DNA of 64,000 nucleotides from Alkalicoccus saliphilus (lineage in GTDB: Bacteria; Bacillota; Bacilli; Bacillales; Salisediminibacteriaceae), in assembly GCF_003044065.1 (NCBI RefSeq), contig NZ_PZJJ01000004.1:1-64000 (forward strand), read 5' to 3'. The translations under genes were made by a program, and so were the position numbers. The stretch's first letter is position 1, and each line of letters begins with the position of its first letter. Of this stretch, positions 53,715 to 63,426 are shown in pieces. Under the pieces are notes generated by a model, which was given only the letters and a program-made list of their open reading frames with translations, was not told where the DNA came from and searched no databases.

Positions 53715-55130
53715 TTAAACGAGCTCTTCGTAGAGGCCGTTATAGAGTTCAGCGGAGTCCTTCCAGCTGAAGCGGCTGCGGTTGACATTGGCAATCAGCG
53801 GTTTAAATAGTTCCGGGCGATGATAGACAAGCATGGAATAGCGCAGGGAATAAAGCAGTTCATGGGCGTTATAGTTGGCGAAGCTGAATCCATTACCTTC
53901 ACCGGTAATTTCGTTGTAAGGCTGCACTGTGTCCCTCAGTCCACCTGTTTCTCTGACGATAGGAATCGTTTTATACTGGAGGGCTATAAGCTGGGATAAA
54001 CCGCACGGCTCAAACTTGGACGGCATAATAAAGAAATCAGATGCCGCATAGATCTGCCTGGCCAGCGGTTCGCTGAAACGGAGAAGAGCAGACATTTTTT
54101 CCGGATAACGGCTGGAAAAATAAGCGAAAGACTGCTCGAAAGCTGTATCCCCGGTGCCGAGAAGGACAACCTGGACATTTTCCTGGAGAAATTCATCGAG
54201 AATATGTTCAAGAAGGTGAAATCCTTTCTGCTCCACAAGACGGGAAACGATAGAGTACATCGGAATATCGGGATCATCTTTCAGGCAGAGCTGTTTTTGA
54301 AGCTTTCGCTTGTTTGCTTTTTTCTTTAAGCGTGACGTGGTGTATGGTTCAGCCAGGTTAGGGTCAGTAGCGGGATTGTAATCATCTGTATTAATCCCGT
54401 TAATAATCCCCATAAGGTCAGCGGAACGGGCGTTAAGGACAGGATCCAGCCCCTCTCCGTAGTACGGCTGCCTGATTTCCTGGGCGTAGCTTGGGCTGAC
54501 TGTTGTGATTTTATCCGTATGGTGAAGAGCCGCCTTCATACAGTTGATCATCCCGTGCCATTCGAGGCCGGCAAAATGTTCAGGGCCGATGTTCAGAACG
54601 TCGTAAAAAGCGTCCGGTCCCATCCATCCCTGATGCTGAATATTATGAATCGTAAATACGGTCCGGAGACCGGGTTTAGGCTGGAGAATTCCGGCAAATG
54701 CGACTGCCAGACCTGTCTGCCAGTCGTGGGCATGAAGTATATCTACATCAAAGTCGAGATAAGGAAAGGATTCAATCACAGCCCGGCTGAAAAAAGCAAA
54801 GCGTTCCCCGTCGTCAAAATATCCGTAAACGTCATCCCGGCCAAAATAAAATTCATTTCTAATAAAATAGTGGGTAACCCCTTCCCATTCCAGTTCATAA
54901 AGATGCGCTTCCTGAACACGCCATCCGACAGGAACTTCAAAAGAAGCTTTTCTTACAGCTTCTTTTTTATAAGATTCGTCCATGGCTTCATAAAAAGGCA
55001 GAATGACACGCACTTCATTCTCCCGGATTTTGTTCAGGGCCTGGGGGAGAGAGCCGGTAACATCTGCAAGCCCTCCTGTTTTCATAAACGGCGTGCTTTC
55101 AGAGGCCGCAAATAAAATATTCTTCAACAA
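53715..55130 (-). CDS. glgA: Glycogen synthase (ADP-glucose)
   Basis: A 471-residue GT5 enzyme extending alpha-1,4 chains from ADP-glucose. The N-terminal SESTPFMKTGGLADVTGSLP carries the KTGGL motif that binds the nucleotide, HAHDWQTGL follows, and SKFEPCGLSQLIALQYKTIP with VRETGGLRDTV is at the C-terminal active site. GGAGG precedes the ATG. It follows glgD by 75 nt that hold a hairpin. Confidence 0.96.
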   Translation of the reverse strand: MLKNILFAASESTPFMKTGGLADVTGSLPQALNKIRENEVRVILPFYEAMDESYKKEAVRKASFEVPVGWRVQEAHLYELEWEGVTHYFIRNEFYFGRDDVYGYFDDGERFAFFSRAVIESFPYLDFDVDILHAHDWQTGLAVAFAGILQPKPGLRTVFTIHNIQHQGWMGPDAFYDVLNIGPEHFAGLEWHGMINCMKAALHHTDKITTVSPSYAQEIRQPYYGEGLDPVLNARSADLMGIINGINTDDYNPATDPNLAEPYTTSRLKKKANKRKLQKQLCLKDDPDIPMYSIVSRLVEQKGFHLLEHILDEFLQENVQVVLLGTGDTAFEQSFAYFSSRYPEKMSALLRFSEPLARQIYAASDFFIMPSKFEPCGLSQLIALQYKTIPIVRETGGLRDTVQPYNEITGEGNGFSFANYNAHELLYSLRYSMLVYHRPELFKPLIANVNRSRFSWKDSAELYNGLYEELV

Positions 55131-55169
55131 AATTTCCTCCTTCGGACCCGACGGGGTGGTTTAAGTAAA

Positions 55170-55198
55170 ACTCCGTGGCAATAGAGCAGCACGGAGTC
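55170..55198 (-). other. Intercistronic hairpin between glgD and glgA
   Basis: ACTCCGTG pairs with CACGGAGT around a 12 nt loop and has no T run, so it is more likely an mRNA processing or stability element than a terminator. Confidence 0.4.
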
Positions 55199-55205
55199 GC
55201 AGTGT

Positions 55206-56312
55206 TTAAATTACTTTACGTTTAGCTACAATAAACGGTTTTTCGGGAGAGCCCATAAATTTCTGGCCGCCGGTAATTTTCACATCTTTATCAAGTATAA
55301 CATTTTCCAGATGAACACCTTCTTCAATTATACACCGCTGCATAATAATTGAATTCTTAATGACTGCCCCTTTATGAACTTCGACCCCTCTGAAAATCAC
55401 GCTGTTGGAAATGTCGCCGTCGATGACGCACCCATTCGCGAGAAGAGAGTCTTTTACGTCTGAAGTGTGCCGGTATTTTACAGGCGGCTGGTTACTGATT
55501 TTAGTTTTTACATAAGAGTTATTAAAGAAAAGGTTATGGTAGGCATCAGGATGAAGCAGATTCATATTGTGTCTGAAAAAGCTTTCGACAGAGTTGACGA
55601 AAAAGGAGTAGCCTTCATACTGAAAAGTCCGGACGTTCAGTTTGGAAATGTTTTCTTTTACCCCGTGTAACAGAAGATGATCACGATGGAAAGCAATACA
55701 CTGATCAACGAGATCAATCAGGACATCTTTCTTTATAATATAGGCATTTGAAAACACTTCATGATTATTCTGGTCATTTGTCATGTTGGTGACCCGTCCG
55801 TTTTCATCTTTTTCCACGCGGAGCTGAGCTGTGTGCTCGGGCAGGTTTTCCTGAATGGATGTTGTAATCAGCGTAACATCTGCATCGGTATCCAAATGAT
55901 GTTGAAAAGCCTTGTCATAGCTTGTGTTGGCGATAAACTGACTGCCGCTGATCAGTACATGTTCGGCTTTGGACCGGTGAAAGTAATCACGGTTGTTATG
56001 AAAATGGCGGAGATCTCCTCTTGAAATATCGGTAGGATCATTCCAGTCCGGCGGAAGGATGAACAGCCCGCCATGTCTTCGTGCAAGCTCCCAGTCACCC
56101 CCGGTGCCGAGATGGTCCATAAGTGAACGATATTTACGACTTGTAAAAATTGCCACTTCTGTAATGTTTGTTTTAACCATGTTTGAAAGGGTGAAATCAA
56201 TCAGCCGGTATCTTCCGGCAAAAGGAGCCGCAGCTCCACAACGGAAATAAGTCAGCTCTTCAAGAAATTCATGTTCGTGCTCCAGGTTGATCAAGCCCAT
56301 TAATTTGCTCAT
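55206..56312 (-). CDS. glgD: Glucose-1-phosphate adenylyltransferase subunit GlgD
   Basis: A 368-residue GlgC paralogue, the regulatory or helper subunit found in bacilli. The nucleotidyltransferase core is visible (FAGRYRLIDFTLSNMVKTNI), but the N-terminal GGxGxRL glycine loop of GlgC is replaced by INLEHEHEFLEELTYFRCGA, which explains why it is thought to be weak or inactive alone. A C-terminal left-handed beta-helix follows (NGCVIDGDISNSVIFRGVEV). It starts 13 nt after glgC and probably forms a complex with it. Confidence 0.93.
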   Translation of the reverse strand: MSKLMGLINLEHEHEFLEELTYFRCGAAAPFAGRYRLIDFTLSNMVKTNITEVAIFTSRKYRSLMDHLGTGGDWELARRHGGLFILPPDWNDPTDISRGDLRHFHNNRDYFHRSKAEHVLISGSQFIANTSYDKAFQHHLDTDADVTLITTSIQENLPEHTAQLRVEKDENGRVTNMTNDQNNHEVFSNAYIIKKDVLIDLVDQCIAFHRDHLLLHGVKENISKLNVRTFQYEGYSFFVNSVESFFRHNMNLLHPDAYHNLFFNNSYVKTKISNQPPVKYRHTSDVKDSLLANGCVIDGDISNSVIFRGVEVHKGAVIKNSIIMQRCIIEEGVHLENVILDKDVKITGGQKFMGSPEKPFIVAKRKVI

Positions 56313-56325
56313 AATACTGCCTCCT

Positions 56326-57462
56326 TTATGTTAGCTGTTCCACATATTCTTCGTTTATTACTACCGGTTCTTCGTAGTTGGACCCATCGATAACCGTGTT
56401 GTCGGGAATTACTACATTTTCCATAATAATTGCCCGGTTGATCGTGCAGTTTTTGCCGACTGCGACTCTTGGGTGAAGGATGGATTCTTTAATCATCGAT
56501 CCGCTCCCGACCTGGATACATTCAAACAGGATGGAGTCTTTAACTGTACCGCTGATCCATGAACCGGAGTTTATCAGGGAGTTTTCAACTACTGCGGTGG
56601 CGTCAAGATACTGCGGCGGATAGTTTGTGTCTTCGGAATACGTCCGCCATTCTTTATTATTGAGAGAGAGGGAAAGATCTTCCTCGAGAAGGTCCATGTT
56701 GGCTTCCCAGTAGCTCTGAATAGTACCGACGTCTTTCCAGTAGCCGTCGAAACGGTAGGCATACATTCGTTTTCCATCATTCAGCATCGCCGGGATGATG
56801 TCTTTACCGAAGTCGTGGTCAGAGATATCTTTTTCAGCATCATCCTCAAGGTAGTTTCGCAGCGTTTTCCAGTTGAAAATATAAATTCCCATAGACGCAA
56901 GATTGCTCTTCGGATTAGCAGGCTTTTCATCAAATTCATATATTTCGAGGTCTTCGTGGGTATTCAGAATACCAAAGCGGGAAGCTTCTTCCCACGGAAC
57001 TTCAATAACAGAAATCGTAGCATCCGACTGCTTTTCTTCGTGGTGCTGAAGGAGGTGTTCATAGTTCATCTGATAAATATGATCCCCGGAAATAACTAGT
57101 ACGTATTCGGGATCGTATTGATCAATGTAATGAATGTTCTGATAAATCGCATCGGCCGTGCCCTTGTACCAGCTGCCTCCCTGCTTGGCCGTGTAGGGGG
57201 AGAGGATCGTAAGGCCTTCCGACTGACGGTCCAGATCCCAAGGTTTACCGATACCGATATGAGTGTTCAGGATCAGAGGGGAGTACTGAGTAAGAACTCC
57301 TACAGTATTGATTCCGGAATTGGTACAGTTGGAGAGAGTAAAATCAATGATACGATACTTGCCTCCGAACGGAACCGCAGGCTTGGCTAAATTTTTTGTG
57401 AGCAGGCCGAGTCTTTTCCCTTCTCCTCCTGCTAAAAGCATGGCAACACAGCGTTTTTTCAT
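56326..57462 (-). CDS. glgC: Glucose-1-phosphate adenylyltransferase
   Basis: A 378-residue enzyme making ADP-glucose, the controlled step of glycogen synthesis. [20 protein letters not shown] (8-27) is the nucleotide loop, [19 protein letters not shown] follows, [12 protein letters not shown] holds the metal-binding Asp, and the C-terminal beta-helix domain is complete. ATG 57462 follows AAAGGAGG. The frame extends to 57516 inside glgB, but that part is not family-like. Only one base separates it from the glgB stop, so translation is coupled. Confidence 0.95.
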   Translation of the reverse strand: MKKRCVAMLLAGGEGKRLGLLTKNLAKPAVPFGGKYRIIDFTLSNCTNSGINTVGVLTQYSPLILNTHIGIGKPWDLDRQSEGLTILSPYTAKQGGSWYKGTADAIYQNIHYIDQYDPEYVLVISGDHIYQMNYEHLLQHHEEKQSDATISVIEVPWEEASRFGILNTHEDLEIYEFDEKPANPKSNLASMGIYIFNWKTLRNYLEDDAEKDISDHDFGKDIIPAMLNDGKRMYAYRFDGYWKDVGTIQSYWEANMDLLEEDLSLSLNNKEWRTYSEDTNYPPQYLDATAVVENSLINSGSWISGTVKDSILFECIQVGSGSMIKESILHPRVAVGKNCTINRAIIMENVVIPDNTVIDGSNYEEPVVINEEYVEQLT

Positions 57463-57463
57463 T

Positions 57464-59374
57464 TTACTTCCTCCTTTTTTGAGGTGAATTGGATTTTTTA
57501 AATACAGCTGCTGCAAATGGCGGCACCTTAATTAATATATGCTGGTCCTGACCGTGCCAGGATTCAGGGTAGCTGAAGTGCTTTTTTTCATTTAACTGGT
57601 TCGATCCTCCAAAGTCTGCTTCGTCCGTATTGAACACCTCCGTATAGGTACCGGGTGACGGGACGCCGATTTTGTAGTCATAATACACTTCGGGTGTGAA
57701 ATTACAGACGATAACAAGCTCTTCTTTCCGGCCTCTGCGTATAAAGGCAATGATACTTTGTTCACTGTTGTGCGGGTCAATCCATTCGAAGCCGCTGCTT
57801 TCATGATCCATTTCAAAAAGAGCAGGTTCGGATTTGTAAAAATGATTCAATGTTTTAACGTATTTTTTCATTGCGGCGTGAAGGGGATAATCGAGAAGGA
57901 GCCAGTCGAGATCTTCTTTGTCTTTCCATTCAGCATACTGACCGAATTCTCCGCCCATAAACAGCAGTTTTTTGCCGGGGTGCGTCATTTGATAGCCGTA
58001 GAAAAGGCGGAGCTGAGCAAACTGCTGCCACTGATCCCCGGGCATTTTATCAAGCATTGATTTTTTGCCGTGGACAACTTCATCGTGGGAAAGCGGAAGC
58101 ACATAGTTTTCACTGAAAGCGTACATAAAGGAAAAAGTAAGCAGATTGTGGTGCCATCTGCGGTGGTAGGAAGAGTATTCCATGTACCGCAGCATGTCAT
58201 TCATCCATCCCATATTCCATTTATAATTAAATCCGAGTCCGCCTGTATGTGTTGGAGAAGTAACAAGGGGGATATCGGAACTGTCTTCAGCCATCATCAG
58301 CGCACTGCTGTCGTAAGCGAAAACGGCTTCATTAAGCTTTCGCAGAAAAGCAAGAGCTTCCAGGTTCTCCTCGCCGCCGTATGAGTTGAAAATTTTTGGT
58401 TCTCCATCCAGGCGGTCAAAGTTAAGATAAAGCATGCTGGCGACGGCGTCCGCCCGAATACCGTCGATGTGAAATTCTTTCATCCAAAAGATGGCATTTG
58501 ATACGAGAAAACTTTGTATTTCTGGTTTTCCGAAGTCAAAAGTAAGCGTTCCCCAGGAAGGTTTATCAGCTTTTTTATCGTCGTTGTATTCAAAGAGAGC
58601 TTCTCCATCAAAACGCCGAAGCCCGTGATCATCCTTGCAGAAATGGCCGGGAACCCAGTCCATAATGACTCCGATACCCGCCTGATGGCACTTGTCCACA
58701 AAATACTTGAATTGATTCGGCGTTCCATAGCGGCTGGTTACAGCAAAATAACCGGTGATCTGATAGCCCCAGGACAGATCAAACGGGTGTTCAGCGAGCG
58801 GCAGCAGTTCGATATGTGTATACCCCATCTCCTTAACATAAGGAATAAGGAGATCTGCCATCTCTTCGTAATCATAGAGTGTTCCGTCCTCTTTCTGCTT
58901 CCAGGTTCCGAAGTGTACCTCGTAAATGTTAACCGGTGAATCGTAAGGAGGGGCAGATTCTTTATACTTCTGCCAGGCTTGATCTTTCCAGACGTAGCCG
59001 GTAGTATCGAATGGCGTGACAGAAGCCGTCGCAGGGCGTACTTCTGCCTGACGGGCAAAAGGATCGGCTTTAAGACCGCTCCACCCTCCAGGATGGGTAA
59101 TGGCGTACTTGTAGGTGCTTCCTTCCGGGATGTCTTCAAAAAATCCTCCCCAGAGCCCTGTTTCATTCAGCAGCTCCAGTGTGTGTGTCGTCCATGACCA
59201 GTTATTGAAATCACCGGCGAGAGCTACGGAAGAAGCGTGTGGTGCCCACACGGTAAACCTGCAGCCATATACACCATCAAGTGTTAAGTAATGAGAGCCC
59301 AGCATGCGCTGGGATTCGTAATTTGTTCCCTGGTGAAATAAATATATATCGTCTTCCGGCAGTCCAAATTTCAT
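57464..59374 (-). CDS. glgB: 1,4-alpha-glucan branching enzyme
   Basis: A 636-residue GH13 enzyme adding alpha-1,6 branches. An N-terminal CBM48 module ([20 protein letters not shown], to about 120) is followed by the barrel with [16 protein letters not shown] (nucleophile Asp), [13 protein letters not shown] (acid Glu) and [15 protein letters not shown] (transition-state Asp). ATG 59374 behind GGAGG is used; the open frame reaches 59446 without support. It is the first gene of the glgBCDAP operon, divergent from the pullulanase. Confidence 0.95.
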   Translation of the reverse strand: MKFGLPEDDIYLFHQGTNYESQRMLGSHYLTLDGVYGCRFTVWAPHASSVALAGDFNNWSWTTHTLELLNETGLWGGFFEDIPEGSTYKYAITHPGGWSGLKADPFARQAEVRPATASVTPFDTTGYVWKDQAWQKYKESAPPYDSPVNIYEVHFGTWKQKEDGTLYDYEEMADLLIPYVKEMGYTHIELLPLAEHPFDLSWGYQITGYFAVTSRYGTPNQFKYFVDKCHQAGIGVIMDWVPGHFCKDDHGLRRFDGEALFEYNDDKKADKPSWGTLTFDFGKPEIQSFLVSNAIFWMKEFHIDGIRADAVASMLYLNFDRLDGEPKIFNSYGGEENLEALAFLRKLNEAVFAYDSSALMMAEDSSDIPLVTSPTHTGGLGFNYKWNMGWMNDMLRYMEYSSYHRRWHHNLLTFSFMYAFSENYVLPLSHDEVVHGKKSMLDKMPGDQWQQFAQLRLFYGYQMTHPGKKLLFMGGEFGQYAEWKDKEDLDWLLLDYPLHAAMKKYVKTLNHFYKSEPALFEMDHESSGFEWIDPHNSEQSIIAFIRRGRKEELVIVCNFTPEVYYDYKIGVPSPGTYTEVFNTDEADFGGSNQLNEKKHFSYPESWHGQDQHILIKVPPFAAAVFKKSNSPQKRRK

Positions 59375-59490
59375 AGGCGGAACCTCCTTTCTTAGTTTAA
59401 CTCTTACCCGTCGACAGAGACCGTTAAAACAGGACTCTGTCCGCATAAAAGCGTTAAGAGTTTGTATTCGATAGATTGTACGAAAACTCC

Positions 59491-59499
59491 TGTTATAAT
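59491..59499 (+). promoter_or_regulatory. Extended -10 promoter for the pullulanase gene
   Basis: TGTTATAAT matches the TGn-extended -10 consensus exactly, but it is 206 nt before the ATG. A TACAAT hexamer on the opposite strand (59473-59478) may serve glgB. The 330 nt divergent region holds no convincing gene. Confidence 0.45.
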
Positions 59500-59704
59500 T
59501 GTGATAAAATTAAGAGAAATAAAGATCCATTTGTACATCCAGGATATCCGGAGATCATTAAAGCAAAAACCGCTTCTGTTTTCTTCCGGAATTCAGAAAG
59601 AAAGCAGATAATTAAACAGTACAAAAAGCATCCGGACAGCGAACTGCTGCTTTTCAAAAGCAGCTCAACATTAAGAACATGTAAACAGGGATGGGGTAGA
59701 CATC

Positions 59705-61786
59705 ATGATAAAATTCTGGCTTGACGAACGGCATGTTGTAACAGTGGAAACAGACATGCCTTTGGAAGAAAAAAAACTTCATCTTTATACAGATGGGAAG
59801 AAAAACAGTTACCCGCTGTTTTATGAAGAGAGGGTGGATGAAAAGAACGTGCACTACAGAAGCCCGGATATGCTCCCGGTGGAGAAAGGAATGACGGTAG
59901 AGGCCGGAGGAGATATCTTCCCTGTTTATTTAAGGAAAATAGTACATGATCCCGCCTTTGATGAAGAATTTTCCGCTCTTGATGAAGAACTCGGGGCTGT
60001 TGCAGCAGATGGAAAAACGACGTTCCGCGTATGGAGCCCTCTTGCCGAGAGCATGAACGTGGTCGTGAATAATAAACTTCACCCTATGCAGGACAAAAGA
60101 AACGGGACGTGGGAAAAAAGTTTCCCGGAAGATCTTCACGGTGCAGAGTATTTCTATAAAGGAATGGTTCATGGAGAGGTCAAAAGTCTCGTGGATCCTT
60201 ATGCTAAAGCTCTTACTCCGAACAGCGTCAGAGGAGTCGTTTACCGTTTGGACAAAAACACAGACAGACCCGACAGACCCCCCCTGGCACATACCCAGGA
60301 CAGCATTATTTATGAATTGCACATACGGGATGCTACGATACATCCGGACAGTGGAGTCAAAGCGAAAGGTAAGTATAAAGGGCTGACAGAAAAAGGTACA
60401 GTGAATAAGGATGGTTTTTCTACGGGGCTTTCTTATATTAAAGACCTTGGGGTCACCCATGTAGAACTGCTGCCGATCAATGATTTTGGCCGGGTGGACG
60501 ATTTCAAGCCGGATGAAACGTATAACTGGGGATACGATCCGCTGTATTTTCAGGTGCCGGAAGGAAGCTTTGCAACGAGCGTAAAAGATCCGTTTGCGCG
60601 GATCAGGGAATGCCGGGAAATGATTGATGCATTTCATGAAGAAGAAATTGGCGTCATCGCAGATGTTGTATTCAACCACGTTTTCGTTATGCAGGAATCT
60701 TCTTTTGAAAAGCTGATGCCCGGGTATTACTTCCGTTATCACCAGGACGGAACAATAAGTAATGGAACCGGAGTAGGCAACGATATAGCTTCCGAGAGAC
60801 TGATGGTACGAAAGTTTATTCTCGATACCGTTGATTACTGGCTGGAACATTACCGCATAGACGGATTCCGCTTTGATTTGATGGGGGCACTGGATAAATG
60901 GACGATGCAGGAAATCGCCGCACGCTGCAGGGATGAAGCTGTACCGATTATTATTCTCGGGGAAGGATGGCATCTCCCGACAGCGCTCGCAGATGATTTA
61001 AAAACAACGAACACTCAGGCCGGGGACCTCCCTGATCTTCGTTTTTTTAATGATTTTTTCCGTGACACGGCTAAAGGGAATTTATTCGACTTGAGAGATT
61101 ACGGGTATATTAACGGAAAGGGCAGGTTTATTGAAAGGCTGCCGCAGCTCGTCAAAGGATCGGCTGACCGGGAAGAAGCTGTTTCTCCTTTTACAGCGGA
61201 AGTCGTTCAGACAGTAAACTACACGGAATCCCACGACAATCATACGCTCTGGGACCGTCTGGAATATACGAATGCAGATGAACCGGAAGAAGACAGAAGA
61301 GCAATGTGCCGGCTGGCCCTCGGACTGACACTCGTCAGTCAGGGTGTTCCTTTTATTCATGCAGGACAGGAGTTTTTCAGAACAAAGCTTGGGGAAGGTA
61401 ATAGTTATATCTCCAGTGACAGAATCAATCAGCTTGACTGGGAAGTTCGTGGAAAGTATGACAGCGATACGGCGTTTATAAAGGAAATTATTGCTGTCAG
61501 ACGCCGCTACGAAGTTTTTCGACTGCGTTCTGCCAAAAATGTGCGGGACCGTCTTCACATTTTAAGCACCCCGGCTCCTGTTTTTGGCTTTACCTTACTT
61601 GAAGCAGCAGGTGACATTGCTATATATTTAAACCCGACGAAACGGATCTTCGAAATACAGCTGCCGTCTCCGGGGGAGTGGCACCATCTTGCTTCCAGTG
61701 TAAAGGACACCCGGGAAAGTATCATTGGAGAGTTTATGACGCTGGAACCGTACGAATTTTTAATGATAAAAAAACAGCGGCGGTAG
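59705..61786 (+). CDS. amyX: Type I pullulanase (AmyX-like)
   Basis: A 693-residue GH13 debranching enzyme that cleaves alpha-1,6 links in pullulan or glycogen. The N-terminal beta-sandwich is followed by a CBM48-like module (FRVWSPLAESMNVVVNNK, about 108-125). The barrel contains YNWGYDPLYFQVPEGSFAT (the YNWGYDP mark of pullulanases), HYRIDGFRFDLMG (nucleophile), IIILGEGWH (acid) and NYTESHDNHTLWD. There is no signal peptide, so it acts inside the cell on stored glycogen, in keeping with the divergent glg operon. Confidence 0.92.
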   Translation: MIKFWLDERHVVTVETDMPLEEKKLHLYTDGKKNSYPLFYEERVDEKNVHYRSPDMLPVEKGMTVEAGGDIFPVYLRKIVHDPAFDEEFSALDEELGAVAADGKTTFRVWSPLAESMNVVVNNKLHPMQDKRNGTWEKSFPEDLHGAEYFYKGMVHGEVKSLVDPYAKALTPNSVRGVVYRLDKNTDRPDRPPLAHTQDSIIYELHIRDATIHPDSGVKAKGKYKGLTEKGTVNKDGFSTGLSYIKDLGVTHVELLPINDFGRVDDFKPDETYNWGYDPLYFQVPEGSFATSVKDPFARIRECREMIDAFHEEEIGVIADVVFNHVFVMQESSFEKLMPGYYFRYHQDGTISNGTGVGNDIASERLMVRKFILDTVDYWLEHYRIDGFRFDLMGALDKWTMQEIAARCRDEAVPIIILGEGWHLPTALADDLKTTNTQAGDLPDLRFFNDFFRDTAKGNLFDLRDYGYINGKGRFIERLPQLVKGSADREEAVSPFTAEVVQTVNYTESHDNHTLWDRLEYTNADEPEEDRRAMCRLALGLTLVSQGVPFIHAGQEFFRTKLGEGNSYISSDRINQLDWEVRGKYDSDTAFIKEIIAVRRRYEVFRLRSAKNVRDRLHILSTPAPVFGFTLLEAAGDIAIYLNPTKRIFEIQLPSPGEWHHLASSVKDTRESIIGEFMTLEPYEFLMIKKQRR

Positions 61787-61871
61787 TTGAACAAAAAGGA
61801 AAACTTATTTACAATGATATAAGGCTTTTTCTGCGGTCGAGTGGTAAAAAAGTAATGAACGAGAGATAAGG

Positions 61872-62660
61872 GTGAAACGATTGGAACATTTCATGGGTGA
61901 AGGATGGCATCTGCGTCCCGCCGGCGGAGCAACCGGGGAAGCGTATATTGCCGAACAAGGACAACAAAAAATATTTATAAAACGTAATTCTTCACCGTTT
62001 TTAGCTGTTTTATCTGCTGAAGGAATTGTTCCGAAGCTCCTCTGGACAAAGCGGCTGGAAAACGGAGATGTAATTACAGCCCAGCAGTGGGTCAACGGCC
62101 GCGAACTGAAAAGCGGAGAAATGAACTGCGGACAAGTCGCGGGACTCCTTGCTAAGATTCACCGGTCGGAAGAACTTCTCGACATGTTCATGCGTATGGG
62201 AAACAAACCGCTCGATCCGGGGAAGATATACGAAGGACTCTCTGAAAGAGCCAGCGGAATCCAGGAAACAGATGGACTCATTGCCGAGGCACTTGAAGAA
62301 CTCAGCAGCAGGTACCCCCTTTTACCGGAAGGAGAATACGTTGTATGTCATACTGATGTACATCACAACAACTGGATTGAAGATGAAAATAAAAACTTAT
62401 TCCTGATTGACTGGGACGGAGCGCAGGTGGCAGATCCTGCGCTCGATTTAGCCCCGCTGCTTTATGAATATGTCCCGAAAAAAGACTGGGATGCATGGCT
62501 CGCAGCCTACGGGGAAAATCCGGACGGCGCACTGCTTTTCAGAATGTGGTGGTACCGCATGGCCCAATGCGTCGAGAACGTTCTTTGGCATATGCTGAGG
62601 GAAGAAAAGGAAGAAGTCTCCGCATGGTACAGGCGGCTGGAAGAAGTGAGGAACGGGTGA
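61872..62660 (+). CDS. ytmP: Phosphotransferase of the aminoglycoside/choline kinase fold (YtmP)
   Basis: A 262-residue APH-fold protein. The catalytic segment VVCHTDVHHNNWI (an HxDxxxxN motif) and the metal motif LIDWDGAQVADPALDLAPLL are intact, and the glycine-rich N-lobe is GGATGEAYIAEQGQQKIFIK. B. subtilis YtmP lies just before trmB in the same way. The GTG start at 61872 follows AAGG at close spacing. It is probably a small-molecule kinase, with substrate unknown. Confidence 0.85.
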   Translation: MKRLEHFMGEGWHLRPAGGATGEAYIAEQGQQKIFIKRNSSPFLAVLSAEGIVPKLLWTKRLENGDVITAQQWVNGRELKSGEMNCGQVAGLLAKIHRSEELLDMFMRMGNKPLDPGKIYEGLSERASGIQETDGLIAEALEELSSRYPLLPEGEYVVCHTDVHHNNWIEDENKNLFLIDWDGAQVADPALDLAPLLYEYVPKKDWDAWLAAYGENPDGALLFRMWWYRMAQCVENVLWHMLREEKEEVSAWYRRLEEVRNG

Positions 62661-62674
62661 ATAGTTTATAAATG

Positions 62675-62708
62675 AAAGGGGGTGCCTCTCCGGGCGCCCT
62701 TTTATTTG
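62675..62708 (+). terminator. Terminator between ytmP and trmB
   Basis: AAGGGGGTGCC pairs with GGGCGCCCTT around TCTCC, followed by TTATTT. Confidence 0.7.
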
Positions 62709-62765
62709 TGTGGTGTAAGAAGAACCACCGGTCAGGAAAATATAAGCTTAATGGAGGAATGAAGT

Positions 62766-63404
62766 ATGCGTCTGCGTAACAAGCCCTGGGCAAAGGAATA
62801 TATAGAAAACAACAGTCATATTGTCGAGCAGCAGCCGGAGAAATGGAAAAACAAGTGGAAAGAACGATTCGGAAGCGATCATCCAATTTACGTGGAAGTA
62901 GGTTCAGGTAAAGGCAAATTTGTAAACGAGCTTGCAGAGAAGTACCCGGAAATCAATGTGATAGGAATCGAACTGTACGAAAGTGTAATAGTTAGAGGAG
63001 TAGAACGTGCTGTCGAAAAACCAAAGCCCAACCTCATCCTGCTGCAGCAGAATGTAGAGGATTTGACCGAATTCTTCGGCAAAGAAGAAATCGACCGGCT
63101 GTTTATTAATTTCACTGATCCCTGGCCGAAAAAAAGACACGCCAAACGACGCCTTACAAATGCAGGATTTTTGAAAAAGTATGAAGAAGTACTGAAAAGA
63201 GAAGCCGAGATCCATTTTAAAACGGACAATCAGGGGCTGTTTGAATATTCCCTGGAGTCCATAGCGAATTATGGAATGAAACTCCAGAATATCAGCCTTG
63301 ATCTTCACCAAAGTGGAATGGAAGATAATATTATGACAGAATATGAACAAAAGTTTTCAGAAAAAGGAATGCGTATTTACAGGCTGGAGGCTCGGCTTCA
63401 CTAA
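62766..63404 (+). CDS. trmB: tRNA (guanine-N7-)-methyltransferase
   Basis: A 212-residue enzyme that methylates G46 of tRNA. MRLRNKPWAKEYIENNSHIV at the N-terminus, VEVGSGKGKFVNELA (SAM site), GIELYESVIVRGVER, and the family mark FTDPWPKKRHAKRRLT are complete, as is the C-terminal TEYEQKFSEKGMRIYRLEA. GGAGG lies 5-6 nt before the ATG. Confidence 0.95.
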   Translation: MRLRNKPWAKEYIENNSHIVEQQPEKWKNKWKERFGSDHPIYVEVGSGKGKFVNELAEKYPEINVIGIELYESVIVRGVERAVEKPKPNLILLQQNVEDLTEFFGKEEIDRLFINFTDPWPKKRHAKRRLTNAGFLKKYEEVLKREAEIHFKTDNQGLFEYSLESIANYGMKLQNISLDLHQSGMEDNIMTEYEQKFSEKGMRIYRLEARLH

Positions 63405-63426
63405 AATCAGATAAGGTGGGGTTATT

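Noticed and set aside
59476-59724. 82-residue frame upstream of the pullulanase
   Set aside because: There is no ribosome site, the composition is unconvincing, and it overlaps the pullulanase start and the divergent promoter region.
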